From assembly GCA_033064195.1 (NCBI GenBank), contig JARBJD010000154.1:106136-170135 (forward strand): DNA of 64,000 bases. Reading direction: 5' to 3'. The notes under the pieces were generated by a model. That model did no database searches. It had not been told where the DNA came from and worked only from the letters and a program-made list of their open reading frames with translations. The translations under genes and the position numbers were made by a program. Within the stretch, counting starts at the first letter, position 1, and each line of letters starts with the position of its first letter. This document shows, in pieces, positions 10,772-22,287 of this stretch. Source of the stretch: Blattamonas nauphoetae. Its lineage: Eukaryota > Preaxostyla > Oxymonadida.

Positions 10772-11473
10772 TCAAAAGAATGCGCGCAGCTTTTCATACA
10801 TCGCTAACGGCATATTTGTCTGATAGCCGATGGTTTTGAGAAAGCTGATTTCGGATTCGTTGACGAGTTTGTTGGGGATGTTAAAGGAATACGCCCACCA
10901 GGCGTTGTTTAAGGGCACGTCGCGGCTGACTTTGATCGAGAGCATCGTTGCGCACAGAAAGAACGTGCCCAAGCTTCGTGGGGTGAGCTTTGTTTCTCGC
11001 TGCTGGACATACAACCAAACGAGGAAGATGGTATGGATGGCTTCACTGAGCTGAAGGTGAGCGTGATCGCGAATAAATCCATGCATGGTGGCCAGCTTGG
11101 AGACAAAAACTCGGCGGTCTGATGGGACCAGATTGAGGGAGGATTGGCTTTCGCACAGGAGGCGGAACAAAAGATTTGAAAACACGTGGATTTGGGAGTC
11201 GGTAAGTATGGAGGGGGTAAAGCGGAGAGATAGTTGAGGCTTGCAGTAGAGGAGGTGGAAGGACTCGTCTAGAAGGTAGGTGTCCTTATAGGATGAGGAC
11301 TGCTTTTGTGATTTAGCACTCCAAGGAGAACGAAAAGAATACGGTTTTTGGTGAGATAAGCACGAAAGACAGAGTGGAGTGTCCTCAATCATTGAGAGGG
11401 AGACAGGTGAACTTGATGGCAGTATGGACGACGAGAGTTGATTTTGTTGGGATAATTGTTGGGGAGATAGCAT
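10772..11473 (-). CDS. Cyclin-like protein, Pho80/P-type, 233 aa
   Basis: The C-terminal 130 residues fit a single Pho80-type cyclin box: SDRRVFVSKLATMHGFIR, an alpha-helical run FLCATMLSIKVSRDVPLNNAWWA, then LVNESEISFLKTIGYQTNMP. In the family this domain binds a CDK (Pho85/CDK5-like) and controls cell-cycle or nutrient responses. The N-terminal 70 residues are Ser/Gln-rich and low complexity. It is a single exon with an ATG at 11473. It is one of three similar cyclin-like genes in 12 kb; the other two are at 21.3 and 22.3 kb on the opposite strand. The partner kinase cannot be told from sequence. Confidence 0.72.
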   Translation of the reverse strand: MLSPQQLSQQNQLSSSILPSSSPVSLSMIEDTPLCLSCLSHQKPYSFRSPWSAKSQKQSSSYKDTYLLDESFHLLYCKPQLSLRFTPSILTDSQIHVFSNLLFRLLCESQSSLNLVPSDRRVFVSKLATMHGFIRDHAHLQLSEAIHTIFLVWLYVQQRETKLTPRSLGTFFLCATMLSIKVSRDVPLNNAWWAYSFNIPNKLVNESEISFLKTIGYQTNMPLAMYEKLRAFF

Positions 11474-11729
11474 GAATAAAGTCGTTTAACAGAAGATTAT
11501 TAAGTGAAAGACAGATAGTTGGAGCCTACGCACCAAGTGAAAGTACCCCGGAGTTGAAAAAAACTAAAGGGTAAAAAGTCCGATCTCGTAAATTTATCAT
11601 TGACCATTGTGGGATATTATTCACGCATTGCTTGACTGAATGTACGTGCACACGAGTAACAATTTCCCGAGGCGAATGTGAATTTGGTTGTTTTTCTCAA
11701 TGATCAAACCACGATAAAACCCTAATTTC

Positions 11730-12471
11730 ATGACATACCAGTTTCCAAACGTTCCGTTCGAGAACTCGGATCCATATGCCGGGATGTACCAACAAACTCC
11801 ACAATACACCCAACAGCTGCAATTGCATGATGAGGCACCGGATCCCCCACTGATGGAAGGTCTTTCAATCTTCAAATTCACATTTCTGAACAATTTCGTT
11901 CAGAACTCGGTATCGAACCTGACAAATTTCTCCGTCGTTTCCTGTCCATCATCAATCCATTTGGTAAACCAGATACTGATGCATGGGCAGAAGGAGATCT
12001 AACAGGTTTTGTCGTGTTCATCGTTGTGTTCTGCTTTCTCATCCTGGTGGTATGACCCTCCATTGAACTCCATCACATTTTCTTCCCTTCAGAAAGGGAA
12101 ACATGAGATTGGGTACATCATGGGCTTCTCCATCATCGGCAGTTTCCTCGTCTACTTCCTCCTCAACATGATGGCCCCCGCTGACTCCCTCACGAGCTAC
12201 AAAGTCATCTCTGTTCTTGGATTCTCCCTCTTGCCCCTCCTCATCCTTGCCCTCTTCTCACTTGTCATCAATCTGAAGTTTGCCCTCCCTTTTTCTCACC
12301 CCCTTCAGAGGTGTTGTCGGTGTCCTTATCACCATTGTCCTTGCAGTCTGGTGTAGCTTCGCTGCCACAAACATTCTTGTGGCAATGATGGGATACTACG
12401 ACATTCGATATCTTGTTGGATATCCACTCTTCCTGTTTTTCATGACTTTCGCCATTAATGCTCTGTATTAG
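11730..12471 (+). CDS. YIP1: Yip1-family (YIPF5-like) Golgi/ER membrane protein, 207 aa, four exons
   Basis: Exons 11730-11859, 11904-12049, 12093-12277 and 12309-12471 (introns 44, 43 and 31 nt) encode a protein collinear with YIPF5/Yip1. It has a Pro/Gln/Tyr-rich cytosolic N-terminus, then PPLMEELGIEPDKF (family: PLLEELGI), DLTGFVVFIVVFCFLI, KGKHEIGYIMGFSIIG, and the terminal membrane helices GVVGVLITIVLAVWCSFAA and VGYPLFLFFMTFAI. Yip1 binds Rab GTPases with Yif1 and acts in ER-to-Golgi transport. Five membrane segments are expected and visible. It is slightly shorter than human YIPF5 because of a compact N-terminus. The splice junctions are strongly constrained by family alignment. Confidence 0.9.
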
Positions 12472-12581
12472 GTTTTTATCGTCATTTTTCTTCATTTTGC
12501 GTCACCACTTCATCGTCAATGATTTTTGGGAAGTTATTTCAACCATATTCGTTATTTGTCATGCTTTCGATAGATCGAACC

Positions 12582-14090
12582 ATGAATTCGAAGGTTCGTT
12601 TCAATCGATCTCTGAGTTCTCGGAACCATAGCGATATGACGTCCTCAATTTCATGTATGTTGTTCCCCATTTCCATGTGTTCAACATTATGCTATTTACT
12701 TTTGATTTGTTCCTTTGGTTCTCCCAGATGGAACGCAGAGGTTCCACTCCACACAGCCTCCGTCATCAGATCAGGAACAATACATTATGGATCTGAGAAC
12801 AGCCTTATTAGAGAAAGAACAACAAATCCAGGAATATGAACGCAATTCAACACTGCTCAATAGCCAATTGGTCTTGCTCATTTCTTCATGATGGATTATT
12901 TTGTAGCGAGAGAAAGGATCAAACCAACAACAAACTAAAGAGCTTATTCGTCTTGTCAGCGATCATCAGCAGACAATTGACCGTCAAAATAAAGTATATT
13001 TTCATCTTAACAGGACCACTCCAGAAAATTGCATCTTTCTCGAAGCGAAATGAAGAACTGGAAGAAGAAACTGAGGCTCTGAGGAACGAGCTTCATTTGT
13101 TGAAGACAGACTGTGTTACTTTGGGTGACGCCGTTGGGGAAGAGAGGAGAGGCCTCCGACTCATTTCTCAGGAAAATGTGAAGCTGAAAGAGGAAGTTGC
13201 TTCACTCCAAGCATCCCTCAAGCAGTGCAAAGCAGAGCACGAGAAGGACGTGTCTATTTTGACCGCACACATCAAGGAGAGGGAGGCCCAGCAGCTCGAA
13301 AGGGAAGAGGCGCGCCAGTCGGAGCAGTCGGAGCAGGACCAGAAGCTGCAGAAGATGCAGAAGACGTACGAGGCTGAGATTGAAATGTACAGCATCGAGA
13401 TGGAGCGTATGCGCGAGGAGTTCAACACCAAAATGCTGAGCCGCGAGGTGCAGATGCGGGAGCTGATGGAGGAGAAAGCAGGCGCCATCGCGGCGAAGCT
13501 GGCAGAGGGACAGGAAGCTCGCAAGCGACTCGAATCTGAGTTCCGTGACGAGCTTCGGAAGTCGTCGGAGCAAGTGAAGCAGCTGCAGAAGCAGCTCAAC
13601 GAGACGAAGCTCCAGCTGCGGAATCAGATGGACACTGCGGAGGAATACAAGGTCTGTTTGTGTTTGAGTCAACTTTCAGAGCCTGGCGGACATGCGGAAG
13701 GACGAGGTGATGCACAAACAGCGCGAAATCGACGAGCTGCAGCGGGACCTGCGAGACAAGGCGAAGGCGTCGTCGACAGATCGGGCAGAGGCCAGCCGAG
13801 CGAAGGAGGAGCAGCTCCGACAGACACGGCAGCTGAAGGAGATGGAGAGCACGTTCAATTCGGAGAAGAAGCGGATGGAGGTCTGTGGTGCTTGTTGTTC
13901 ATGTTTCAGAACGAGCTGTCCGAAGTGAAGAGGGAACTCTCCAAAATGCGGGAAGAGGCGAGGGAGAACCACCTCCAGTTTGAACACCGAATCCAAGACG
14001 TATCCATTTGTTCTCTTTTCCGCCTTTCAGTCTCTCTCTCAGTACTTCCAAAGTGTGAGTCTCCAGCCGGATGAGTACGAGGACGATTGA
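12582..14090 (+). CDS. Coiled-coil protein, 426 aa, seven exons
   Basis: Exons 12582-12654, 12728-12870, 12907-12993, 13025-13651, 13680-13880, 13910-13999 and 14031-14090 splice in frame (introns 73, 36, 31, 28, 29 and 31 nt). After about 40 Ser-rich residues nearly all of the protein is heptad-rich coiled coil (for example LRTALLEKEQQIQEYERN and KRNEELEEETEALRNEL), ending LQPDEYEDD. Such proteins are common at basal bodies and cytoskeleton, and CCDC77-like or centrosomal roles were considered, but nothing diagnostic is present, so no function is assigned. An in-frame upstream start at 12519 exists but would add a hydrophobic AT-rich stretch, so the ATG at 12582 is preferred. The gene follows Yip1 on the same strand. 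Confidence 0.75.
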
Positions 14091-14227
14091 GCTCCTCGAC
14101 GATTAATTTCCAAATAACTTGTCTTTTCTGTTTTGAAACCGTCTTTTTTTATCTCATTTCACCATTTTTTTCCTTGGCCCTTCCTGCAGAATAAACTCAC
14201 TTTTTCCCCTTAATTTGTTCCTAGGTT

Positions 14228-17200
14228 ATGGAGACAGGCCCGTCTCAGCCGTCTGAACAGGTACCGGAAAGTTCAGATGGTCTATTGCATCTCTTACGTT
14301 TCGTTGAGTCGATTCATCCAGTTTCAGAGCAAAATATTGAGGACGGCAAATCCTCTCGAACTCCCCTCGAAATGTTCCTCTGGTGGTGTACGGATGATAT
14401 CCTTGCGCTTAGTTCATCTTATAGACCATTTTCAAGCAAGAATACCGACGATATATCCACTCTAACGCGTCCTCCACTCGTCAACCAACCTTCTGCAAGT
14501 CTCATCCCCTCGTTCTTGGCATCACCATCGAATCTTCGAACCCAATCCTCACGATATCTATCTCCAATGAATAGCAAGCCTGTCTCGGAACGACCTTCCC
14601 TTCCAACTCATCCATTCCCACTTCCATCTCAGTATCTCTTCTCCACCTCACCAACATCACCAGCTCTCGCAAAATTTCCTCCTGTTCTTCCATATGCATC
14701 AGATGATGTGTTTCATTCGAATTTAGTGTCTTCTAGACTTCAGTTAAATAGTAATCCAGAAAATATTCTTCAGGGAATCCGACATCCATTTCTCGTTCAT
14801 TCAACTTCTCCATTCTTACTTGGGTTTCAAACACCTACATTATTTCCATCGTATGTACAGATGCCGCTCAATTCTGCAATTGAGACGGATACTATGGAGG
14901 AAACACTCATCAATGATCCAACATCATTGTTGTCTGTGCCCCTTCCAACTCTTGCGGAAATTCAGCTCCTCTCCACAATTATTCGAAAGGACCCGCATAT
15001 TACCAAAAGAAAATCACAGTTACCTCTCGATTTCCAGCCAAAGGCTCATTCAGACACACTCACCCTCACATCACTCCTCACCGTGCCTTCCCCGGGCCTT
15101 TCTTTGTCTAATCTGGATAATTTTATTCCTGTCCCTCGACAATCTCCTGAATACCTGCAGAAAGTCGCTTCAAAATCGCTGACAAACAGGAATCCCACAC
15201 AACAATACTACCAGCAGATTATGCACGATTTGTATCAATCTCACAACACCCCCCATCTCATCTCACATTCTCTCTGCCTTTCGAAGAAGCCAGTCGTTCG
15301 ATCTCGTCCTATTCCGCCCAAACCACGCCTGGACGACAACATCGATTTCATTTCATCCACAGACCAGTCCGAGCAGAGGAAAACACGCTCACTGTCATTT
15401 CACTCGCATCACAGCACTCTTGGCCAGATTCCTGTGCCCTCCTTCCACCAGTCGTCCTCGGGTCACAGCACCGACGATGGCTCCCTCAGCGCGAGCGAGA
15501 AACCAGATCCTCAGCTCGTCGCTGTGCGCCCGCTGCTGACAAGACAGTCGTCGTTCTCGATGCACGGGCAGGGCAAGTTGATGTCGCATCCGTACGCGAT
15601 GACGAGCCAGTTTGGGAGCCTGCCTGCGCCGCCGATTGTGCGGAAGAAGTCGAACATCGACTCGTCAGCCCTCCTCTCCGCGCCCCTCACCCGCACACAC
15701 CACCTCTTCTTCCCCTCCGTCCACATCCAGTCCACCATCCTTGCCAGGTCTGTCACGGGCACTCCGCTGAGACACGAGCGAGTCAGCGACACCGAGCCTT
15801 CGACGCAGAAAGACACCGAGTCGTCGACGGAAGGGACAGCAGGCGGGAGCGACTCGTCGAAGAAAAGAAAAAAGAAGCTGAACGAATCTGGAGTGGAGAA
15901 GACAGACACAAAGCTGAGCCCCATCTCTCCTCTCAGCTCGGCCTCGCTCTTCACATCCACCCCTGTCATCTCCCACGCTGCCATCCGCTCCTTCTTCGAG
16001 GCCTTCGAGCAGGAGCAGGAACTCGAGGCGCAGAACGAGCTCCTCTTCGGCTCAGACGCGTCTGAGTACGAAGACGAGACGGAGAGCGAGGGCAGCCTCA
16101 GCGCCCGCGTCGAGTTTCAGAAGATCCCTTCGTACGAACTAAACAAAGCGATTCCACAGCCAGTCAGCGCTGTCGTCCTCAGCCGCACGTTCCTCTCCGA
16201 AGACAACGAGGAGTGTGTCATCCCGGACGAGGTCGACTCAGCCACAGCAACGATGCTGTTCGTTCTGCTGCGCGGAGTGCCTTCCTTCGGCGACGAGCAG
16301 ACCAGCAACTTCGAGTTCAACTTCGAAGCTTCGTCGCAGGTGTTCGCCCTCATCCCGGTGTACCTGACCTTCCTCAACTTCAACCTCCTCTCGATGTCCC
16401 TCAAAGGCTCGTCGCCGGTCGCGTCTGTCCCCGACACGCACACCCTCCTCAACATGCGCTCGCTCGCCCACTCTCTCTTCTGCACGCCGGCACTCAACAC
16501 AACCACAGCAGCCATCCCGCCCAACACGATTTGCTCGCGTCCGTCGCACGATTATTCGGATCCGCTGAAGCTTCACGAGCTGCTGCAGCTGGACAACCCG
16601 TATTCGCTGCTGCACTGGCCATTCATCAACGGACACTACAAAACAACAACCACGCAGACAGTCAGCAAGCACAGGCTGCGGGAAATCGAACGAGAGGCGA
16701 TGGAGATCCAGAACGAGATGCTGAGCCTCGAGCGCATCGACACGTTCATGCGGAAGTCTCGGAAGCTGGTGCTGCCCGGCGAGGACCAGATGTTCGAAAG
16801 CACGACGCCAGCCAATCTCAGCGCTTCCTCACCCGTTGCTCGGATTGGCCACACGACAGAGATCCACCTGACCAACATCCTCCTCACTTCGGTCACGCGG
16901 AAGGCACTTCTGAGCGAGTTCGATCGAGTCCACAGGTTCAGGCAGAGCAAGGCCATCCCAATCTCGACAGGCAAGGCAGGCAATCCAGAACCACTACCAG
17001 CGAAGACAACGGCGACTCTCAACCTCTCGCCGTTCGAGCCGACACTCAACACCAAAATCGCATCCAACCTGACCAAGCTATGCACGTTCTCGTCGGGCAA
17101 CGTGTTCAACAAGATCGAGCAGCTCCGAATGATCTTCCCGCCGAGCTCTCCGCCCGGCAACCTGATGAGTGTGCTCGCCCCGTTCATCCCCATCACCGCC

Positions 17201-20200
17201 CTCGGCGACCACACCTACCCCTTCGCCCCCAGCCTCGTCCAGTTCACGCGCCAGCTCGTCGTCCAGCTTGCTTCGGAGCTGCATCCGCAGTGGACGTCGG
17301 TGGGCGACGAGTCGGACGATGGGAGTGTGTATTCGGACGACATGGACGACATGCCCATGCCCAGCCCGTCCACACGCAATCCGATCGACTCCCTCTGCAC
17401 CATCCAGTTCGGGGATGCTCTGGCAGAGGCTCTCTCCCTTCTCTTCTTCGCTCTTCTGAAGGAGATGGGGCTGGAAGGCGTGAGGGCGGCCGACGAAGGT
17501 CAAGGGACCTCGTTCTTCTCCGAAATGAACACGTTCTGGGCGCAGATGGGAGAGTACAACTCGTCGCTGCTGTCTCGGAAGAAGAAGCTGATCGCATCGA
17601 AGCCCTACCTCGCCCTGCGTCTCCGCTCCACAAACCAGGCCTCGCCTTACACGTCGCCCTTCCTCGTCGCGCAGGACAGCCTGAACATCGCCATTCTGAA
17701 CAAGCTGCCCATCCTGCCCGACTTCGTCCCCGACGCCACGTCGAAGGAGTACGCGACGAAGGTCACTCCGATCCAGGCACACGACAACTACGCCCTCCCA
17801 CGCAGCGACGTGCTCGACTTCACAGGCACGCCGCAGCCGAAGACCATCCGACACTGGTTGGAGGCAGCGAAGAGCGGGATGCTGTTTGGGGAGCTGGTCG
17901 AGTTCTTCAACTTGTGCGACAACTACTCGTTCTCGAACATCGACATCAACGACTTCTACGAAACGGGGTGGATCAGCGAGTTCCGGAAGGAGGTGCACGA
18001 TGAGCCGACGAAGGGCTCGGAGGGGGGCAGGAGGGAGGAACTGGAGGACTGGAACTGCCTCCTTCCGCTCCTCCTCTTCTTCGTCTCTCTGCCTGTCCCG
18101 TCCCTCGCTGCCATCCCTTTCCGCATCCTCCCCATGCTCTCCTCCCTCGTCCTCTCCTCGTCTCCGCCACTCCCCCACGCTTCCTTCTTCACTGCCCTGT
18201 TCGCTCGGTGGCATCGAGTGCTGTGTGAGTATGCTGTCCACCTGCGTGCCTCGTCGCCCTTCCTCCTTCTCCACGTGTACCATTCTCTTTGTTTCTTCGT
18301 CTGCCTCGGCGGCGTCGCTGTCCGCACGCTGATCAGGCAGTACCATCCCGCTGTCCTCCTCTTCCTGGCTGACCATTCGGCAGCGGTGGGGGCAGAGGTG
18401 CAGAGCAACCTGATCACGTGGCTGGTCAACTCCCTCTACTCGGACGTCCACGCCATCGACGAGGCCCGGATGGACCTGCTGGGATCGCCTGTTTGGATCG
18501 TCTCGCTCGTCCAGGCAGCCGAAGGGATGTGTGCCAGACGGAACCTGCTCGTCCTTCTTGTCGACTACAGCTTCATGCTGCTGCAGAAGGACGAGGAGAA
18601 GAAGCAGCCGAGCCCCAGCACACCCGCCTCCACGCTGCCCCTCTCGCCGAGCATGCCCGTGCCGTCGCCCCCTCCCTTCTCCTCCGCCCTCGCCAAGCAG
18701 CACGTGCTGTCTGTGGACGACGTGGAGCAGGCGTTGGAGCTGTTCCGATGGGCCGAGGCGGAGGTTGTGGTGCCGTTCATGTTTGTGTCTGCGCTGTCGG
18801 CGAGTGCCCAGTCGCTCCTCATCAACTACATCTTCGTCGAGTCCGCTCAGACGAGCCAGTCTGCCCCTCCGCCCATCAAATCGCAGGCGATCAACAAGAC
18901 GAGAGTGGTTGGAGTGTATTCGCGGCTCTCTTCCCTCACCGACACGTTCCGATTGGTCTGTCTTCTCTTTTTCTCATCTTCTTCAGTTCTCCCACAGCAA
19001 CACTGTCCTCCTCAACCGCGTTCTGTCCACAGCCACCAACATCCCCCTCGTCCTCACCGCCCTCGCCGCGTATTCGCAGTCTCCGAACTTTTGGGAGATG
19101 AACCAGGCGCGGCTGATGCTGCTCAACCTCTACGCGTCGCTCCCGTTCTTCGTCAGCCAGCACTGGACGCTCATCTTCAAGAAGAGCGAGCGGGTGTTCG
19201 AAGACAAGTACAAAGTGACCTGCCTCGACGTGGTGAACAGCTGGCGCGTGATGGCCGGGATGAGCCTCCTTGCCCCGCTCGGCGAGCAGGCCGACATCAC
19301 CCAACTCTCGCCCATCGGCCGTGTGATGGCCAACGCGCTGTCGCTCTTCACCATCAGCCGGTGTCCGCGTGCCAGCCATCAAAGTGCGAGCTGCTGCTCG
19401 TTCAGCCTTCCTCCGCCGTCGCTGCTCGCCTTCGCCCCGATTATGTACATCATCCGAACGGCAGAGGAGATGCTGCTGTTCGACGTCTCGCTCGAAGGGT
19501 GGGGGGACAGCTGTGTGGACTGGCGGACGAAGCTCCACCACCACATCACCATCACCCCGCAGTTCCATCTCACCACGTCCTCCCGCTCGGCCGTCGAAGA
19601 CAGCGACGCTGCCCTTCGCATCATCGACAGCCTCGCCCTCCCCACTCCACACCCGCATCACAGGCACGCCTCGTCGCGTGTGCTTGTTGAGGTGGTCAAC
19701 GCCCTCGCTGTGGTCGTGCGGGAGAAGGACACGCCGGTCCAGACGAGCATCCACGTCCACACTATCACCAGCCTGTTCGAGACCGCAGCCACACTCGTCG
19801 AGAAGGCACTCGACAAGCGTGCTCTGAACTTGAGCAGAGACAGCCGAAGCGAGATGCGAATGGCTGCTCGGCAGAACACGTCGCCCTCCCGATCCATCCT
19901 CACCTGCTCACACCACCCCTCTCACCACACCCTCGTGTCTCTCTTCCAGCACCTCCTCTCCCACCTCATCTTCGTCCCTGCCCCCTCCCGTCTCCAGTTC
20001 AGCTCCGTCACCGCCTTTCACGTCCAATCCGACGCCCCCGACCCAGCCCTCTTCTCCCCCCACTCGCCCATCGTCCCCGGCTTCGACACCGCCACGCACC
20101 TGCTGCTCGGCGGGCAGGGCACGGTGCAGGTCGACCACCTCCTCCACGTCCGCACAGACACCCTCCGCCTCTTCACTCTCCGCCTTCCCCCGCCGCTCAA

Positions 20201-20504
20201 CGAGTGCGCGCTGGTGATGCTGTCGACGAAGGTGCTGTGCGAGTACAAGCAGGTCGGCATCCACCAGCAGACCAACGTCGAGTTCTTCCAAATGATGATG
20301 GCCCGGAAGGACCCAGCCATCGCACTGTTTGTTTCTGTTTCGCTTTTTATTCTCTTCAGGGTTGCTGCCCAGTTTTTGAAGGAGTATTCATTCCTTCGGA
20401 AGGAAGAACAGGCCACTGATTCGACGACAAACTCCCTGACAGCCGCCATCTCCTCTGATAACACACTCTCTCTAACAAACGCTTTCTTCTTCTTAAATCA
20501 ATAA
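14228..20504 (+). CDS. Very large unrecognised protein, 2,070 aa, three exons
   Basis: Exons 14228-18955, 18987-20326 and 20360-20504 (introns 31 and 33 nt; the second keeps frame whether or not it is spliced). The N-terminal 400 residues are Ser/Pro-rich and low complexity; residues about 500-560 are acidic and Lys-rich. From about residue 600 it becomes a long helical protein with several hydrophobic helices, for example a Leu-rich stretch near 18060-18330 and NLYASLPFFVSQHW near 19120. I recognise no family. The length and alpha-solenoid look suggest a scaffold such as a Mediator- or HEAT-type subunit, but this is a guess. GC rises sharply at about 15.3 kb and falls again at about 20.4 kb. 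Long ORFs on both strands here (for example 16213-18003 + and 17078-18703 -) are GC-driven shadows. Confidence 0.7.
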
Positions 20505-20620
20505 TACTCTTCTTTTTTGTCTTCATTGTGACTTTCCTCTTCTTTTTGACCACATCATCCATTGTGTCCTGGTTCTTTCCTACCAAACTTTCACGATTAG
20601 GGTTTGATCCGAATAACAAA

Positions 20621-21167
20621 ATGTTCGAATACTTCAAACACCGAACACTCCTGGGTAATATTACGCTTATTGTTACATATGCCTACATTGTCTGAACTTT
20701 TTCCCCATGATTCACTCCTTAAGGTGATGGCTGTGTGCAACTGGTATGTTTACCAAGATAACATTAATATCATTATTGGTCTACTTGGACTGGTGGCAAT
20801 TCATCTTCGTGGATCGCTTTTTGTGATGTTTTACATCATTATGGCAGCATTCAGCCTCATTTTTGAGATCGTCTCAATCCCTGTCTACTGTATTCCACTG
20901 CCTCTCTTCTCATTTTTCATCGATACCCATCAGGGAAATCCCGAGCTAATGCTGTCTATTCTTTTCTCTGGGAATTGTTTGCCTTGATCCTGAAAGGTCT
21001 GCCACACCTCTCCATTAATCATTCTCTATTCATCAGTCGGCTCAATCGCTCTATCAGTCATTCTTATTCTGACATCCAATTTGGGTGACCCCGCTAACAC
21101 CCTTTATACCTCACAATCACAATCATATCCCCAAAGCGAGCCACAGATTGTATCAAATCAAGTTTAG
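20621..21167 (+). CDS. Small four-TM membrane protein, 142 aa
   Basis: Exons 20621-20689, 20724-20889, 20934-20996 and 21037-21167 (introns 34, 44 and 40 nt) give a protein starting MFEYFKHRTLL. Four hydrophobic segments follow: about residues 10-32 (NITLIVTYAYI joined to VMAVCNW), 40-53 (NIIIGLLGLVAIHL), 57-77 (LFVMFYIIMAAFSLIFEIVSI region) and 95-115 (SIALSVILIL). A short Ser/Gln-rich cytosolic tail ends SNQV. The layout resembles small tetraspan proteins, but I cannot assign a family. Frame continuity across three junctions and the regular spacing of the helices support it as a real gene. It was assembled by eye, and the first junction has alternatives. Confidence 0.6.
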
Positions 21168-21314
21168 GGCTGTGTTCGAGCAAATCTTCATTTTTTATTA
21201 TCTGTCACACGCTCATTTCTAAAGAGTACTGTCATTTTTACCTTCATTCAATAAAGCAAGTCAAAAAGATGGACAAAATCTCGCGATATTTTATAATGGT
21301 TAGGATCATTTTTG

Positions 21315-21968
21315 ATGTCGGTTGGACCTGGTGTGGAAGATATTTCGTCAGTTCTATGTTCTCTAAATCCCGTGGAACTCCAAAGTCTCCACATAACCGA
21401 AGATCAAGCCTTGTTCTTCTCTTCATTACTTCAAACAAAGGTCGATTCACTTGTATCAGACGAACTCATGGAAATCGTCTCTCTACACCTTGTTCAACTC
21501 TTTCGGGCTCTTTTGGCAAACTCGGATAAAGCGAGTGATTCTATTCCCCAGCTCCCACAGTCATCTGCAAGTCGACGCTCAACCAGCCTCGTCCAGGACT
21601 CCTTTGCTGTTCGCCTCTTCTGCTTTGTCCGATTTATTGCTGACATTGTGGAATGCACAGCATTTGAGATTCTGTACATTGTCTTTCTCATCGAAAAGCT
21701 CGCTCGCGAAGACATCAACTCGTCCTCAAACAAAAAGGGCTCGCTCATCACGCCTAACAATATCGGCACGCTGCTCGTCTGCAGCTTTGTCGTTGCGTTG
21801 AAGTATCTTCGTGACCATGCTCCTCCCACGTCGTGGTGGACGCGGACTCTCCGGCTGCCGGCGACTGTCCTCCCCGTGTCGGAGCGGACGTTCCTCGCCC
21901 ACCTCGACTACCGCCTCTCCATCAACAACGATGACTTCCAGCGACTTCGAGTCTTTTTCGGAGTTTGA
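21315..21968 (+). CDS. Cyclin-like protein (second copy), 217 aa
   Basis: A single exon from the ATG at 21315. The second half matches a Pho80-type cyclin fold: FAVRLFCFVRFIADIVECT, FEILYIVFLIEKLARED, then TLLVCSFVVALKYLRDHAPP, SWWTRTLRLP and ERTFLAHLDYRLSIN. The region corresponding to the WWA motif of the 10.8-kb cyclin is TSWWTRTL. A CDK-regulatory role is expected from the fold only. A short upstream ORF from 21269 (MDKISRYFIM) could be a first exon, but I could not place a clean junction. Confidence 0.65.
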   Translation: MSVGPGVEDISSVLCSLNPVELQSLHITEDQALFFSSLLQTKVDSLVSDELMEIVSLHLVQLFRALLANSDKASDSIPQLPQSSASRRSTSLVQDSFAVRLFCFVRFIADIVECTAFEILYIVFLIEKLAREDINSSSNKKGSLITPNNIGTLLVCSFVVALKYLRDHAPPTSWWTRTLRLPATVLPVSERTFLAHLDYRLSINNDDFQRLRVFFGV

Positions 21969-22287
21969 AGCCCGTTTGGTTTGTTGGTAATTCTTTGCTG
22001 GAGAAATCCACTTGTCCCTTCAATCTCTCATTCATCCACCGTTATATCAACCAAACTCAATTTTTTTGCATATCAGCTAAAATTATTTGGCTTATCTCAT
22101 GGTAAACCAGGGAAATGCTTCCCAGTGTGAATATCTCCAAGTATGAACCCAAGTGTAATTAAATCAAGACAAAATTATTGCATCTGCATCGAAAACAACG
22201 AAAAAGTGACAAAATTAGATCGTCCCATGAGCATTTCATAAAATCTTAGAAGTGTCTCAATCTCTTTCTTCTACCGCTAATTTACAT
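21969..22287 (+). other. Intergenic gap between two cyclin-like genes
   Basis: AT-rich, with no open frame of interest. It should contain the 3' end of one cyclin gene and the promoter of the next. Confidence 0.4.

Noticed and set aside
16213-18703. Long ORFs on both strands inside the 2,070-aa gene (596 aa + and 541 aa -)
   Set aside because: They lie in GC-rich DNA where stops are rare, have Arg/Ala/Gly/Pro-biased composition, and overlap a frame with sensible protein sequence.
20604-20987. Single-exon reading of the four-TM gene from 20604
   Set aside because: It begins at a non-ATG codon directly after a stop and loses the fourth helix; the four-exon model keeps all helices.
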